The notes: generated by a model from the letters alone, not told the origin. A stretch of 30,522 bases of DNA from Ferrovibrio sp964429465 (GCA_964429465.1 CAYSCA010000016.1:1-30522), one strand, 5' to 3'. Counted from the stretch's first letter, positions 16,206 to 25,549 are shown. A program made the numbers and translations.

Positions 16206-18155
16206 TCAGCCCTGGAGCGCGCGGCGGATGCGGCGCCGGCGCCAGGCAATACCCAATCCCACCGCGACCAAAGCCGCCAGCAGCGGCATCAGCCCGATAT
16301 TGATGAACTTGATCAGCAGCTGCAGGCTCTCGATGTCGCGGTTCAGCTCGTGCTGCACATTGCGCAGCTCGCGCCGCGTCGCCAGCAGATCGTTGCGGAA
16401 GGTATCCATCGCGGCCTGCTGCTCGGCGCTGAGCAGCGCATTCGACTGTTCCTGGGTCTTCGACTGCAGGTCGGCCAGCTTCTTCTGGGTATCCTCCAGC
16501 TTCTGCTCGAGCTGCTTCTGGCGCGCCAGGAACTGCTGCTCGGCCTGGCGGCGCATGGAATCGATCACCTCGAAGGGCCGCTGCGACTTGCCGCGGCTGC
16601 GCAGCCCGATCAGGTCGCCCGAGCCCGACATGTTGTCGATGGCGTTGATCAGCATGTCGGCATTGGCGGCGATCGGCACATAGAGGCTCTGGCCGAACAT
16701 CTGCTGCTGGCGCACCCAGAAGCGGTCGTCCAGCAGGTCGGCATCGGCGATCAGCATGACGTTGATCGGCTTCGCGCTTTCCTTCACCTGCTCGGCCGCC
16801 GGGGCTTTCGCCTCGCCCTCCTTCGCCTTGGCATCCTTCGCGTCGGCGTCCTTCTTCGGCGGCGCCCCGTCGGGGAAGGCGGTCTTGGCGCTGCCGGTGA
16901 TGCGGGCGGCCATGACGTAGGTCTCGCCGGTCGGCTTGAATTTCTCGGCCAGCGCCTGCGGATCGGGGTCGCCCTTGAGGTCGGCGGTGTCCATCAGCAT
17001 CGCCTGGTCCGACGAGGTGATCAGCGGCGTAAGCGTAGTGGTGGCGCCATCCAGCTTGCGGATCGCGCCGATCGAGGCGACGTTGATCTGCGTCAGCTCC
17101 GACGTCACCACATCGTCGCGGCTCAGCCGCTGGCCCTGGATCGCCAGCCAGGGGATGTAGTCGACCACCGCCGCCGGACCGCTGCGGCCGGTCTGCACGC
17201 GCTGGGCCTGCGCCAGGTCGGCGACGAACTTGTCGGCCACCACTTCGACGCCCCAGGCCTTGAACAGGTCATTGAGCAGCGAGGACTGGTCGCCGCCCGG
17301 CGGCATCGGCTGGCCGGTCATCGGATTCGGCATCGCCGCCATGGTTTCGGAATAGGGGTCGGTGAAGGCGATCAGCCGGCCGCCCTTCAGCACATACTGG
17401 TCGATCGCATACTTGGCCTGCGGCGAGAGGTCCTTGGGATGCGCCAGCACCAGAACGTTCAGGCTGTCGTTGATCTCCTCGGGCTTGTTGGCGTCGAGCG
17501 TCTTCACCTCGAAGAACTGCTTGACCTGCTCCAGCACCAGATAGGGCTGCGACTGGCCGCGCATCGCCGCCATCATGCCGCCAGGGCCGTATTCCAGCGG
17601 CAGCGTGCCGAGGATGCCGATGGTCGGCTTCTTCGGGTTGCTCAGGGCGTAGATCAGCTTGGTGAGATCATATTCGAGGAACTGCTCCTTCTCCGACTGG
17701 AAGAAGGGGATTACCTGCTGCTGGTCCAGCGTGTTCGTCGCCACCAGGCCGAAATAGAGCTGTCCGCCGGACAGATTGGCGGCCTGCAGCCCCGCTCCCA
17801 CGGCGCGATCCTCAGCCTCGGTAAAGGGTTCCGGATCGATCACTTCCAGCCGGATCTTGCCCTCCGACAATGCCGCATAGCGCTCCAGCAGCTCGCGCAC
17901 CCGGTTGCCGTACTGCATCAGCTGCGGCGCCGCGCCGGCCAGCTTCTCGGAGAAGAAGAAGCGCAGCGTGATCGGCTCGGGCACCGCCTTGATGACGTTC
18001 CGCGTGCCGTCGGAAAGCGTGTAGAGCTGCGCGTCCGTCAGGTCGATGCGCGCATCGCGCAGGCCCTGGTTGGCGACGATGTTGATTGCGAAGAAGACCG
18101 CAAAGGCAGCGATCAGCCCGGTGCTGGTGAGAAAAGCCTTGGTGCCCGTCTTCAT
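16206..18155 (-). CDS. GldG-like ABC-transporter auxiliary protein
   Basis: The 649-residue protein has an N-terminal membrane segment (residues about 8-27) and a long extracytoplasmic region of the ABC-transporter auxiliary / GldG type (ITLRFFFSEKLAG, VLVLAHPKDLSPQAKYAIDQ, GGRLIAFTDPYSE). A charged low-complexity stretch rich in Lys, Ala, Glu and Asp lies near residues 430-450. A coiled coil (about 530-600, LEQKLEDTQKKLADLQSK) precedes the C-terminal membrane helix (INIGLMPLLAALVAVGLGIAW) and a basic cytoplasmic tail. In Bacteroidetes, GldG acts with GldA and GldF in gliding; there is no evidence for gliding here. It begins 3 nt after the permease stop, in one operon. Confidence 0.88.
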   Translation of the reverse strand: MKTGTKAFLTSTGLIAAFAVFFAINIVANQGLRDARIDLTDAQLYTLSDGTRNVIKAVPEPITLRFFFSEKLAGAAPQLMQYGNRVRELLERYAALSEGKIRLEVIDPEPFTEAEDRAVGAGLQAANLSGGQLYFGLVATNTLDQQQVIPFFQSEKEQFLEYDLTKLIYALSNPKKPTIGILGTLPLEYGPGGMMAAMRGQSQPYLVLEQVKQFFEVKTLDANKPEEINDSLNVLVLAHPKDLSPQAKYAIDQYVLKGGRLIAFTDPYSETMAAMPNPMTGQPMPPGGDQSSLLNDLFKAWGVEVVADKFVADLAQAQRVQTGRSGPAAVVDYIPWLAIQGQRLSRDDVVTSELTQINVASIGAIRKLDGATTTLTPLITSSDQAMLMDTADLKGDPDPQALAEKFKPTGETYVMAARITGSAKTAFPDGAPPKKDADAKDAKAKEGEAKAPAAEQVKESAKPINVMLIADADLLDDRFWVRQQQMFGQSLYVPIAANADMLINAIDNMSGSGDLIGLRSRGKSQRPFEVIDSMRRQAEQQFLARQKQLEQKLEDTQKKLADLQSKTQEQSNALLSAEQQAAMDTFRNDLLATRRELRNVQHELNRDIESLQLLIKFINIGLMPLLAALVAVGLGIAWRRRRIRRALQG

Positions 18156-18158
18156 GAC

Positions 18159-18893
18159 TTAGCCCGCCTTCTTGAAATCGACCACGACCGCGGTGGCATA
18201 GAGCCAGACCAGGATCAGCGACAGGAAGAAGACCAGGTCGCGCAGGTCGATGACGCCTTCGGTGATGGCATTGAAATGCGACAGGAAACTGAAGGAGGCA
18301 ACGGTGTCGACGATCACCCGCGGCGCCCAGCCCTGGAAGAAATTCAGCACCATCGGCGCGCCGGCGACGGTGAAGATGAAGCAGACCAGAACGCTGACCA
18401 CGAAGGCGATCACCTGGTTCCTGGTCACCGCCGACAGGCAGCTGCCGATCGCGAGATAGGCGCCGGCCATCAGCAGGCTGCCGACATAGCCCGCAACGAT
18501 GACGCCGTTATCGGGCGAGCCGAGCCAGTTCACCGTGATCCAGAGCGGGAAAGTGAGGCCGATCGAGATCGCGGCGAATGCCCAGGCGGCGAGGAATTTG
18601 CCGGTCACCGCGGCCCAGAGCGGGATCGGCAGGGTGAGCAGCAGCTCGATGGTGCCGGACTTGCGCTCCTCGGCCCAGAGCCGCATCGCCAGCGCGGGCA
18701 GGAAGAACAGGTAAAGCCAGGGATGGAACAGGAAGAAGGCCTTCAGGTCGGCCTGGCCGCGTTCGAAGAACTGGCCGAGATAGAAAGTGAAGATGCCGGC
18801 GGTGAACAGGAAGACGACGATGAAGACGTAAGCGACCGGAGTCGCGAAATAGCCGGCGAGTTCGCGGCGGAGAACGGCGAGCATGGCAGTCAT
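18159..18893 (-). CDS. ABC transporter permease, GldF-like
   Basis: This 244-residue integral membrane protein of the ABC-2 type has six predicted segments, among them VAYVFIVVFLFTAGIFTFYLG, YLFFLPALAMRLWAEE, WAFAAISIGLTFPLWI, and a final FFLSLILVWLYATAVVV. The motif MRLWAEERKSGTIELLLTLPI is typical of the cytoplasmic loop of GldF/NosY-type permeases. It lies between the ATPase gene (11 nt upstream) and the GldG-like gene (3 nt downstream). It is therefore the membrane subunit of the same exporter-type complex. The substrate is unknown. Confidence 0.92.
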   Translation of the reverse strand: MTAMLAVLRRELAGYFATPVAYVFIVVFLFTAGIFTFYLGQFFERGQADLKAFFLFHPWLYLFFLPALAMRLWAEERKSGTIELLLTLPIPLWAAVTGKFLAAWAFAAISIGLTFPLWITVNWLGSPDNGVIVAGYVGSLLMAGAYLAIGSCLSAVTRNQVIAFVVSVLVCFIFTVAGAPMVLNFFQGWAPRVIVDTVASFSFLSHFNAITEGVIDLRDLVFFLSLILVWLYATAVVVDFKKAG

Positions 18894-18904
18894 GGAGAAA
18901 ATCC

Positions 18905-19657
18905 TCAGGCGGCGCGCGCGGACGGTGTGGTCTGGGTCAGCTGACGGAAGGCGGCGTCCAGCTTGCCGGGCGCGGCGAGCACATTGCCGAGCCGCCAGCC
19001 TGCCGCGCCTTCCGGGCGGCCCTCGGCGACGATGCGGCCATGGGCGATGACGATGGCGCGGGTGCAGACCGCCTCCACCTCTTCGAGGATATGGGTCGAG
19101 ATGATGATCGCCTTGTCGCGCGCCATTGCCTGGATCAGGCCGCGCACCTCGTGCTTCTGGTTCGGATCGAGGCCATCGGTCGGCTCGTCCAGCACCAGCA
19201 CGGGCGGATCGTGCAGGATCGCCTGGGCAAGCCCCACACGGCGCTTGTAGCCTTTCGACAGGGTGTCGATCGGCTGGTCGAGGACATCCCCGATATTCAC
19301 CTGGCCGATCACCCGGTCGAGGCGCGTCCGCCGCTCGGCGCCGCTCAGGCCGCGCACGCTGGCAACGAAATCGAGGAAACCGCGCGGCGTCATGTCAGCA
19401 TAGGTCGGCGCGCCTTCGGGCAGATAGCCGATGCAGGTTTTCGCCGCCTGCGGATCGGCTTCCACGTCATGGTCCAGCACCGAGATACGGCCCGAGGTCG
19501 GGCTGAGAAACCCGCAGAGCATCTTCATGGTGGTGGATTTGCCGGCGCCGTTGGGGCCGAGGAAGCCCAGAACCTCGCCTTTGGCTACCGAGAAACTGAT
19601 ATCATCGACAGCGGTGAACGGACCGAATTGCTTGACCAGATTCTTGATGTCGATCAT
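18905..19657 (-). CDS. ABC transporter ATP-binding protein, GldA-like
   Basis: This 250-residue ATPase has Walker A GPNGAGKST near residue 35, Walker B VLVLDEPTDGLDP near 155, and the H-loop in ISTHILEEV. Its signature reads LSKGYKRRVGLA rather than LSGGQ, a variant common in the GldA-type subfamily. It is the first gene of a minus-strand run with the permease, GldG-like and DUF4340 genes, and should energise that complex at the inner membrane. A candidate promoter and a leader hairpin lie upstream. Confidence 0.93.
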   Translation of the reverse strand: MIDIKNLVKQFGPFTAVDDISFSVAKGEVLGFLGPNGAGKSTTMKMLCGFLSPTSGRISVLDHDVEADPQAAKTCIGYLPEGAPTYADMTPRGFLDFVASVRGLSGAERRTRLDRVIGQVNIGDVLDQPIDTLSKGYKRRVGLAQAILHDPPVLVLDEPTDGLDPNQKHEVRGLIQAMARDKAIIISTHILEEVEAVCTRAIVIAHGRIVAEGRPEGAAGWRLGNVLAAPGKLDAAFRQLTQTTPSARAA

Positions 19658-19680
19658 CGTTTTGAATGTCCCCTACCCCG

Positions 19681-19704
19681 GCCGTCGCTACCCACCTCGA
19701 CGGC
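19681..19704 (-). other. Leader hairpin of the Gld-like ABC operon
   Basis: GCCGTCG and CGACGGC form a perfect 7-bp stem around a 10-nt loop, between the candidate promoter and the ATPase start. In the minus-strand RNA the loop contains GGTGGG. No known leader family was recognised; a role in RNA stability or translation is only a possibility. Confidence 0.4.
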
Positions 19705-19710
19705 GACCGC

Positions 19711-19740
19711 TAGATAAGGGTTTCCACTGCGATGGTTCAA
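19711..19740 (-). promoter_or_regulatory. Candidate sigma-70 promoter of the Gld-like ABC operon
   Basis: On the minus strand, TTGAAC (19740-19735) and TATCTA (19716-19711) are separated by 18 nt. Both match the consensus only partly. The location, about 50 nt upstream of the ATPase start with no gene between, supports it. Confidence 0.35.
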
Positions 19741-19814
19741 GTCCCCAGCCCGAATTTGCTGGATAAGGTGTGGCATTTGCTGGGAGATTTGGCGAACACC
19801 GCCGCATTTTCGCC

Positions 19815-19994
19815 ATGATTGAGCCAATCACCGCCTCGCCCTGCAACAAGATCTGCAGCATCGACCGCCGCACCGGCTGGTGCATCGGCTGCTGGCGCAG
19901 CGCTGCCGAGATCGGCGCATGGCCTGCTCTCGATGAAGCCGGCCGCCGCGCCCTGCTCGCCGAGCTGGCCCGCCGGCGCCAGCAATACGGTTGA
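19815..19994 (+). CDS. DUF1289 small cysteine-rich protein
   Basis: This 59-residue protein has the DUF1289 pattern SPCNKICSIDRRTGWCIGCWRS, with four cysteines (C-x3-C-x8-C-x2-C) that look like a small metal-binding site. The C-terminal half (IGAWPALDEAGRRALLAELARRRQ) is helical. The start at ATG 19815 gives the usual family length; a GTG at 19770 would add 15 residues unlike the family. It ends 4 nt before the O-methyltransferase gene, so both are probably cotranscribed. The family's function is unknown. Confidence 0.88.
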   Translation: MIEPITASPCNKICSIDRRTGWCIGCWRSAAEIGAWPALDEAGRRALLAELARRRQQYG

Positions 19995-19998
19995 CCTC

Positions 19999-20658
19999 AT
20001 GGCACGCTCCATCGGACTGAAGCCCGAGCTCTACGACTACCTGCTGTCGGTGTCGCCGCCGGAGCATCCGCTGCTGGCGCGCCTGCGCGAGGAAACCGCC
20101 GGGATGACCGGCGCCGGCATGCAGATCGGCCGCGACCAGGGCGCGCTGTTCCAGCTGCTGGTGCATGCGCTCGGCGTGAAGCGCTATCTCGAGATCGGCG
20201 TCTATACCGGCTATTCCTCGCTCAGCGTCGGCCTCGCGCTGCCACCCGATGGCAGCATCACCGCCTGCGACGTCAGCGCGGAGTATACCGCTGTGGCACG
20301 GCGCTACTGGGCGGAGGCCGGCATCGCCGGGCACGTCGACCTGCGGCTCGGCCCAGCGGCCGAGACGCTGGCCGACCTGATCGCGGCGGGCCGCTCCGGA
20401 TTCTACGACTTCGCCTTCGTCGATGCCGACAAGACGGGCTATGCCGGCTATCATGAACAGGTTCTGGCATTGCTGCGCACCGGGGGGATGGTCGCCTATG
20501 ACAATGTGCTCTGGGGCGGCAGCGTGATCGATCCGGCCGACCGGTCGGACGACACGAAGGCTCTGCGCGAATTCAACGCCAGGCTGGCGCAGGACCGCCG
20601 CATCGTCATGACGATGCTGCCGGTCGGCGACGGCGTGACGCTCGCGGTGAAGCGCTGA
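19999..20658 (+). CDS. SAM-dependent O-methyltransferase (COMT/CCoAOMT-like, Methyltransf_3)
   Basis: This 219-residue cytoplasmic class I methyltransferase starts at ATG 19999. The SAM-binding motif I, YLEIGVYTGYSSLSVGLALP, lies near residues 63-80. The metal-binding region FVDADKTGYAGYHE lies near 140 and YDNVLWGGSVID near 165, both typical of the divalent-cation-dependent catechol or caffeoyl-CoA type. It would methylate a hydroxyl of a small aromatic or similar acceptor; the substrate is not visible. It lies 3 nt before the peptide-transporter permease gene, suggesting cotranscription, though a functional link is unproven. Confidence 0.92.
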   Translation: MARSIGLKPELYDYLLSVSPPEHPLLARLREETAGMTGAGMQIGRDQGALFQLLVHALGVKRYLEIGVYTGYSSLSVGLALPPDGSITACDVSAEYTAVARRYWAEAGIAGHVDLRLGPAAETLADLIAAGRSGFYDFAFVDADKTGYAGYHEQVLALLRTGGMVAYDNVLWGGSVIDPADRSDDTKALREFNARLAQDRRIVMTMLPVGDGVTLAVKR

Positions 20659-20661
20659 TCC

Positions 20662-21612
20662 ATGCCGGCCTTCCTCGCCAAACGCTTCCTCACCCTGGCC
20701 GCGACGCTGATCATCACCTCGATCATCGTCTTCCTGGTGCTGGAGATCCTGCCCGGCGATCCGGCGCTGCTGGTGCTCGGCATCGATGCCAGCGACGAGC
20801 AGCTGGCCGTCTTCCGCCATGAATACGGCCTCGACCGCAGCATCACCGAGCGCTACGTCAGCTGGATCAGCAATCTGCTGGTCGGCGATTTCGGCATCTC
20901 CTATGCCTACAAGACGCCTGTCTGGCCGCTGATCGCCGAGCGCCTGGCGCTCACCTATCCGCTCGCCGTCGCCGCCATGCTGCTCACCATCGTCCTGGCG
21001 CTCGGCCTCGGCGTGCTCGCCGCGGCCCGCCATAACCGCCCGGCCGACGTGATCGTCATGGGGATCAGCCAGCTCGGCATCTCGATTCCGAATTTCTGGT
21101 TCGGCCTGCTGCTGATCCTGCTGTTCGCCGTCAATCTCGGCTGGCTGTCCGCCGGCGGCTTTCCCGGCTGGGGCGGCGGCCCCGGCCCGGCGCTGCAGGC
21201 CATGATCCTGCCCAGCGTGGCGCTGGCGGCCGTGCAGGCGGCGATTCTCGCGCGCATCACGCGCTCCGCCGTGCTGGAAGTGCTGCGCGAGGATTTCGTC
21301 CGCACCGCGCGCGCCAAGGGCCTGACCCGCCATGCCGTGCTGTGGCGCCATGTGCTGCGCAACGCCCTGATCCCGGTGATCACCATCATCGGGCTGCAAT
21401 TCGGCAACCTGCTCGCCGGCGCCATCGTGGTCGAGCAGGTTTTCTCCCTGCCCGGCCTCGGCCGGCTGATCTTCCAGGCGATCAGCAACCGCGACATCGA
21501 GGTGGTGAAGGCCGCCGTCGTGCTGCTCGCCTTCACCGTCGTCGCCGTCAATTTCGTGGTCGACGTGCTCTATGCGGTGATCGATCCCCGGCTGAAGGCG
21601 CACGATGTCTGA
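20662..21612 (+). CDS. Dipeptide/oligopeptide ABC transporter permease, DppB-like
   Basis: This 316-residue inner-membrane permease has the N-terminal helix of DppB/OppB proteins (RFLTLAATLIITSIIVFLVLE, then EILPGDPALLVLG). The conserved EAA-loop region reads DFVRTARAKGLTRHAVLWRH, and the C-terminal part contains VEQVFSLPGLGRLIFQAI. It forms the heterodimeric channel with the next gene. The two genes overlap by 8 nt in ATGTCTGA. The substrate class (short peptides, or nickel, or glycosides in related systems) cannot be fixed without a binding protein. Confidence 0.93.
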   Translation: MPAFLAKRFLTLAATLIITSIIVFLVLEILPGDPALLVLGIDASDEQLAVFRHEYGLDRSITERYVSWISNLLVGDFGISYAYKTPVWPLIAERLALTYPLAVAAMLLTIVLALGLGVLAAARHNRPADVIVMGISQLGISIPNFWFGLLLILLFAVNLGWLSAGGFPGWGGGPGPALQAMILPSVALAAVQAAILARITRSAVLEVLREDFVRTARAKGLTRHAVLWRHVLRNALIPVITIIGLQFGNLLAGAIVVEQVFSLPGLGRLIFQAISNRDIEVVKAAVVLLAFTVVAVNFVVDVLYAVIDPRLKAHDV

Positions 21613-22450
21613 GACCGCCCTCATCCTGCGCCGCGCCCTGCACCATCGCAGCTTTGCCGTCGGCGGCGTGCTGTCGGCCATCATGTTCGGCATGGCCCTG
21701 CTGTCGCTGGCCTGGACGCCATACGTGCCGACCGCCATCAATATCAGGGGCCGCCTGGCTGGCCCCTCGGCCGAGCACTGGCTCGGCACCGATGCCTTCG
21801 GCCGCGACGTGGCATCGCTGATCCTGGCCGGCGCGCAGAACTCGATCACCGTCGGCGTGCTCGCGGTCGGCATCGGCCTCGGGCTCGGCACCCTGCTCGG
21901 CCTGGCCGCATCGGCGCGGCGCGGCTGGCTGGAGGAGCTGGTGATGCGCTTCGCCGATTTCACCTTCGCCTTCCCCGCCATCCTGTCGGCCATCATGCTG
22001 GCGGCGATCTTCGGCCCCAGCACGATGAACTCCATCGTCGCGATCGCCATCTTCAACATCCCGGTCTTCGCCCGCGTGGTGCGCGCCTCCGCCAATGCGG
22101 TCTGGGCCCGCGACTTCATCCTCGCCGCCCGCAGCGCCGGCAAGGGCGCGACGCGCATCACCATCGAGCATGTGCTGCCCAATATCCTGGCCGTCATCGT
22201 GGTGCAGGCGACGATCCAGTTCGCGCTTGCCATCCTGGCCGAGGCCGCGCTGTCCTATCTCGGGCTCGGCACGCAGCCGCCGACGCCGTCCTGGGGCCGC
22301 ATGCTGAACGAGGCGCAATCCTACGTCTTCAGCGCACCCTGGCTGGCGGTCTGGCCCGGCTGCGCCGTCGCGCTTGCGGTGCTTGGCCTCAACCTGCTCG
22401 GCGACGGCCTGCGCGATCTCACCGATCCGCGGCTGGCGCGGCAGCGGTGA
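21605..22450 (+). CDS. Dipeptide/oligopeptide ABC transporter permease, DppC-like
   Basis: This 281-residue second permease has the DppC-type N-terminal helix (VLSAIMFGMALLSLAWTPYV), then the periplasmic motif HWLGTDAFGRDVASLILAGA that marks this family. The EAA loop reads DFILAARSAGKGATRITIEHVLPN, and the tail AVLGLNLLGDGLRDLTDPR is typical. It is translated from an ATG inside the dppB stop. The following ATPase gene begins 4 nt after its stop. The product sits in the inner membrane with the DppB-like subunit. Confidence 0.94.
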   Translation: MSETALILRRALHHRSFAVGGVLSAIMFGMALLSLAWTPYVPTAINIRGRLAGPSAEHWLGTDAFGRDVASLILAGAQNSITVGVLAVGIGLGLGTLLGLAASARRGWLEELVMRFADFTFAFPAILSAIMLAAIFGPSTMNSIVAIAIFNIPVFARVVRASANAVWARDFILAARSAGKGATRITIEHVLPNILAVIVVQATIQFALAILAEAALSYLGLGTQPPTPSWGRMLNEAQSYVFSAPWLAVWPGCAVALAVLGLNLLGDGLRDLTDPRLARQR

Positions 22451-22454
22451 CGAC

Positions 22455-23455
22455 ATGACCACATCGCTGCTATCCGTGCAGGACCTGCGGGTCACCCTGA
22501 CTTCCGCGCATGGCGCGGTGCAGCCGGTGCGCGGCCTGAGCTTCGATCTCGACCGGGGCGAGACGCTCGGCATCGTCGGCGAAAGCGGCTGCGGCAAGTC
22601 GATGACGGCGCTGGCGCTGATGGGCCTGCTGCCCGACGGCTTCCATATCGAGGGCAGCATCACCTTCCGCGGCGAGGATCTGGTCGGCACGGACGAGCGG
22701 CGGCTCTGTGCCCTGCGCGGCAACCGCATGGCGATGATCTTCCAGGAGCCGATGACCTCGCTCAATCCGCTGCATCGCATCGGCGACCAGATCGCCGAGC
22801 CGCTGATGCTGCACAAGGGCATGAGCCGCCGGCAGGCGCTTGAGCGCGCCGTCGAACTGCTGGAGCGCGTCGGCATTCCGCAGCCGCGCAGCCGGCTCGA
22901 CGCCTACCCGCACCAGATGTCGGGCGGCCAGCGCCAGCGCGTGATGATCGCCATGGCGCTGGCCTGCGATCCCGACCTGCTGATCGCCGACGAGCCGACC
23001 ACCGCGCTGGACGTCACCATCCAGGGCCAGATCCTCGATCTGATCCATGGCCTGGTCGAGGATACCGGCATGGCGCTGATCCTGATCAGCCACGATCTCG
23101 GCGTCATCGCCGAGACGGTGCAGCGCGTCGCGGTGATGTATGCCGGCCGCGCCATCGAGACCGGGCCGGTGCACGAGGTCTTTGCCAATATGGCGCATCC
23201 CTATTCGCGCGGACTGTTCGCCGCCATGCCGCGGCTGGGGCGCGATGCCGGCGGCAGCCAGTATCCGCGCCCGCCGCTGCCCACCATTCCGGGCATCGTG
23301 CCCGAACTGCACCGGCTGGGGCCGGCCTGCGCCTTTGCCGATCGCTGCCAGCTTTCCGAGCCGCGCTGCCGCGCCGAGATGCCGCCCGAGATGGCCGTCG
23401 GCCCGCTGCATCAGGCCGAATGCTGGCGCACCGAGGTGTCGCGGAGCCTGCTGCC

Positions 23456-23459
<4 letters not shown>
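22455..23459 (+). CDS. Dipeptide/oligopeptide ABC transporter ATPase, DppD-like
   Basis: This 334-residue ATPase starts at ATG 22455. Walker A GESGCGKS lies near residue 40, the signature MSGGQRQRV near 155, and Walker B LLIADEPTTALD near 175. The C-terminal oligopeptide extension ends with CAFADRCQLSEPRC, the cysteine-bearing region seen in DppD/OppD proteins. It shares the ATGA overlap with the following ATPase gene and should heterodimerise with it at the cytoplasmic face of the permeases. Confidence 0.94.
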
Positions 23460-24446
<987 letters not shown>

Positions 24447-24463
<17 letters not shown>

Positions 24464-24779
24464 CCGGGGTCAGCTCATAGCCGCGCTGGCGCATGCAGTA
24501 GTCGCGGAATTCGTATTCACGCTCGCCGCGCTCGAAATAGGTCGGCGAGCGCGGCGACTCAAATGGCGGCCCCCAGCCAAAGCCGGTGCCGGTATAGGGC
24601 GGATAGAGATTATGCGAGGCCATGCTCTCGTCCAGCGCCTGCCTGTAGGCGATGTCGCTGCACTGCTTCTCGTCGGCGCTGCGCTGGGCGGCGCCGGTAT
24701 CGGCGCGGGTCCACTCGGTCCTGGCCGTGGCACAGGCCGCAAGACCAATCAGCGCAAGCGTGAGCGCGGCCCGCCTCAT
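24447..24779 (-). CDS. Small lipoprotein, third of three tandem paralogues
   Basis: This 110-residue protein has a lipoprotein signal (MRRAALTLALIGLAAC, lipobox LAAC), so a membrane-anchored envelope location is inferred. The mature part shares with its two neighbours TEWTRADT, ADEKQCSDIAYRQALDES, a Tyr/Pro/Gly-rich middle (YPPYTGTGFGWGPP), and a C-terminal REYEFRDYCMRQRGYELTPV. Two cysteines besides the lipid-attachment one are conserved in all three, suggesting a disulfide. It starts in ATGA over the stop of the middle copy and ends 17 nt inside the 3' end of dppF. I do not recognise the family. Confidence 0.85.
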
Positions 24780-25114
24780 GATTTCGACACCGGCACGAGG
24801 CGGTAGCCGCGCTGCTCCATGCAGTAGATGGCCAGCTCATACTGGCGCGGGCCGCGCCGGGCATAAGAGGCGACCGGCCCGGCGGCACCGCCGTCGCCAT
24901 CGCCGTCCAGCGTGAACTGCGTGTCGCGCAGCGGCGGGTATTTCGGACCCGAGGCAAAGCTCTCGTCCAGCGCCTGCCAGGCGGCGATATCGTCGCAGGC
25001 CTTCTCGTCCGCGGCGATCTGCGCCGGCGTGGTATCGGGACGCGCCCATTCCGTGGTCGGGGCGCAGGCGACGACCGGCAGCAGCAGGAGCAATGCAGGC
25101 AGCACCTTGGTCAT
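24776..25114 (-). CDS. Small lipoprotein, second of three tandem paralogues
   Basis: This 112-residue protein starts at ATG 25114; the frame is open upstream, but only into the previous gene. The signal MTKVLPALLLLLPVVAC has lipobox VVAC. The mature part has TEWARPDTTPAQIAADEKACDD, the QALDESFAS motif, an Asp/Gly-rich insertion (DGDGDGGAAG) in place of the neighbours' Tyr/Pro/Gly stretch, and the shared C-terminus YCMEQRGYRLVPV. Both conserved non-lipobox cysteines are present. It overlaps both neighbours by 4 nt (ATGA), so the three are translationally coupled. Confidence 0.85.
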   Translation of the reverse strand: MTKVLPALLLLLPVVACAPTTEWARPDTTPAQIAADEKACDDIAAWQALDESFASGPKYPPLRDTQFTLDGDGDGGAAGPVASYARRGPRQYELAIYCMEQRGYRLVPVSKS

Positions 25115-25443
25115 TGGGTCACCGGGGTGAGGCGGTAGCCGCGGGCACGCAGGCAGAAGGATTGCAGATCGTATTCGCGCTGCGACCGGCTCATGAAGGA
25201 ATTGTAGTAGAACGGCGAGTAGGACCGGCCATAGGGCGACCAGGGATAGCCGGGGCCGAAACCGCGGCCCATGAAGGGAGAGCCATAGAAGCTGTCGCGG
25301 AAGGCCTGGTCGCGGGCCAGCGCCCGGCATTCCGCCTGGTCCATCTGCGCCTCGGCCAGGCTGACATTCGGCTTGCTCCATTCCACAGGCGAGCCACAGG
25401 CCACCAGCAGGGCAGGAAGGGCGATCGTCATGTAGCGCAGCAT
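25111..25443 (-). CDS. Small lipoprotein, first of three tandem paralogues
   Basis: This 110-residue protein starts at ATG 25443 behind GAGGA. The signal MLRYMTIALPALLVAC has lipobox LVAC. The mature part has VEWSKPNVSLAEAQMDQAECRALARDQAF, then a strongly Tyr/Pro/Gly/Ser-rich stretch (FGPGYPWSPYGRSYSPFYYN). It closes with QREYDLQSFCLRARGYRLTPV, homologous to the ends of the next two. The aromatic-rich middle is longest here, so the copies have diverged mainly in the centre. It is the promoter-proximal gene of the trio. Confidence 0.85.
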   Translation of the reverse strand: MLRYMTIALPALLVACGSPVEWSKPNVSLAEAQMDQAECRALARDQAFRDSFYGSPFMGRGFGPGYPWSPYGRSYSPFYYNSFMSRSQREYDLQSFCLRARGYRLTPVTQ

Positions 25444-25531
25444 GGCATCCTCATCGACCCGATGTCGACCGGAGCAATGTTCGTATCACCAAGCTGGGCT
25501 GCAAAAGCGGCAAGATCAAGGCCGCGGGCGG

Positions 25532-25549
25532 GCCGGGCTTTCGCCCGGC
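25532..25549 (-). terminator. Hairpin after the Rap1a-like gene, weak terminator candidate
   Basis: On the minus strand GCCGGGC, GAAA, GCCCGGC form a perfect 7-bp stem with a GAAA tetraloop, 28 nt after the stop of the Rap1a-like gene. No T tract follows, so termination is uncertain; it may instead protect the 3' end. Confidence 0.4.

Noticed and set aside
16800..16870. Lys/Ala/Asp-rich stretch in the GldG-like gene as a possible repeat or frameshift region
   Set aside because: The frame stays open and resumes recognisable family sequence (KPINVMLIADADLL); it reads as a flexible charged insertion.
15945..18944. Plus-strand open frame of 999 codons across the ABC operon
   Set aside because: Repetitive Arg/Gln/His/Asp composition from reading Gld-like genes backwards; no start context or motif.
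19770..19814. GTG upstream extension of the DUF1289 gene
   Set aside because: Adds 15 residues not typical of the family; ATG 19815 gives the usual length.
19828..22233. Minus-strand open frame of 801 codons across the methyltransferase and permease genes
   Set aside because: Shadow of well-identified plus-strand genes.
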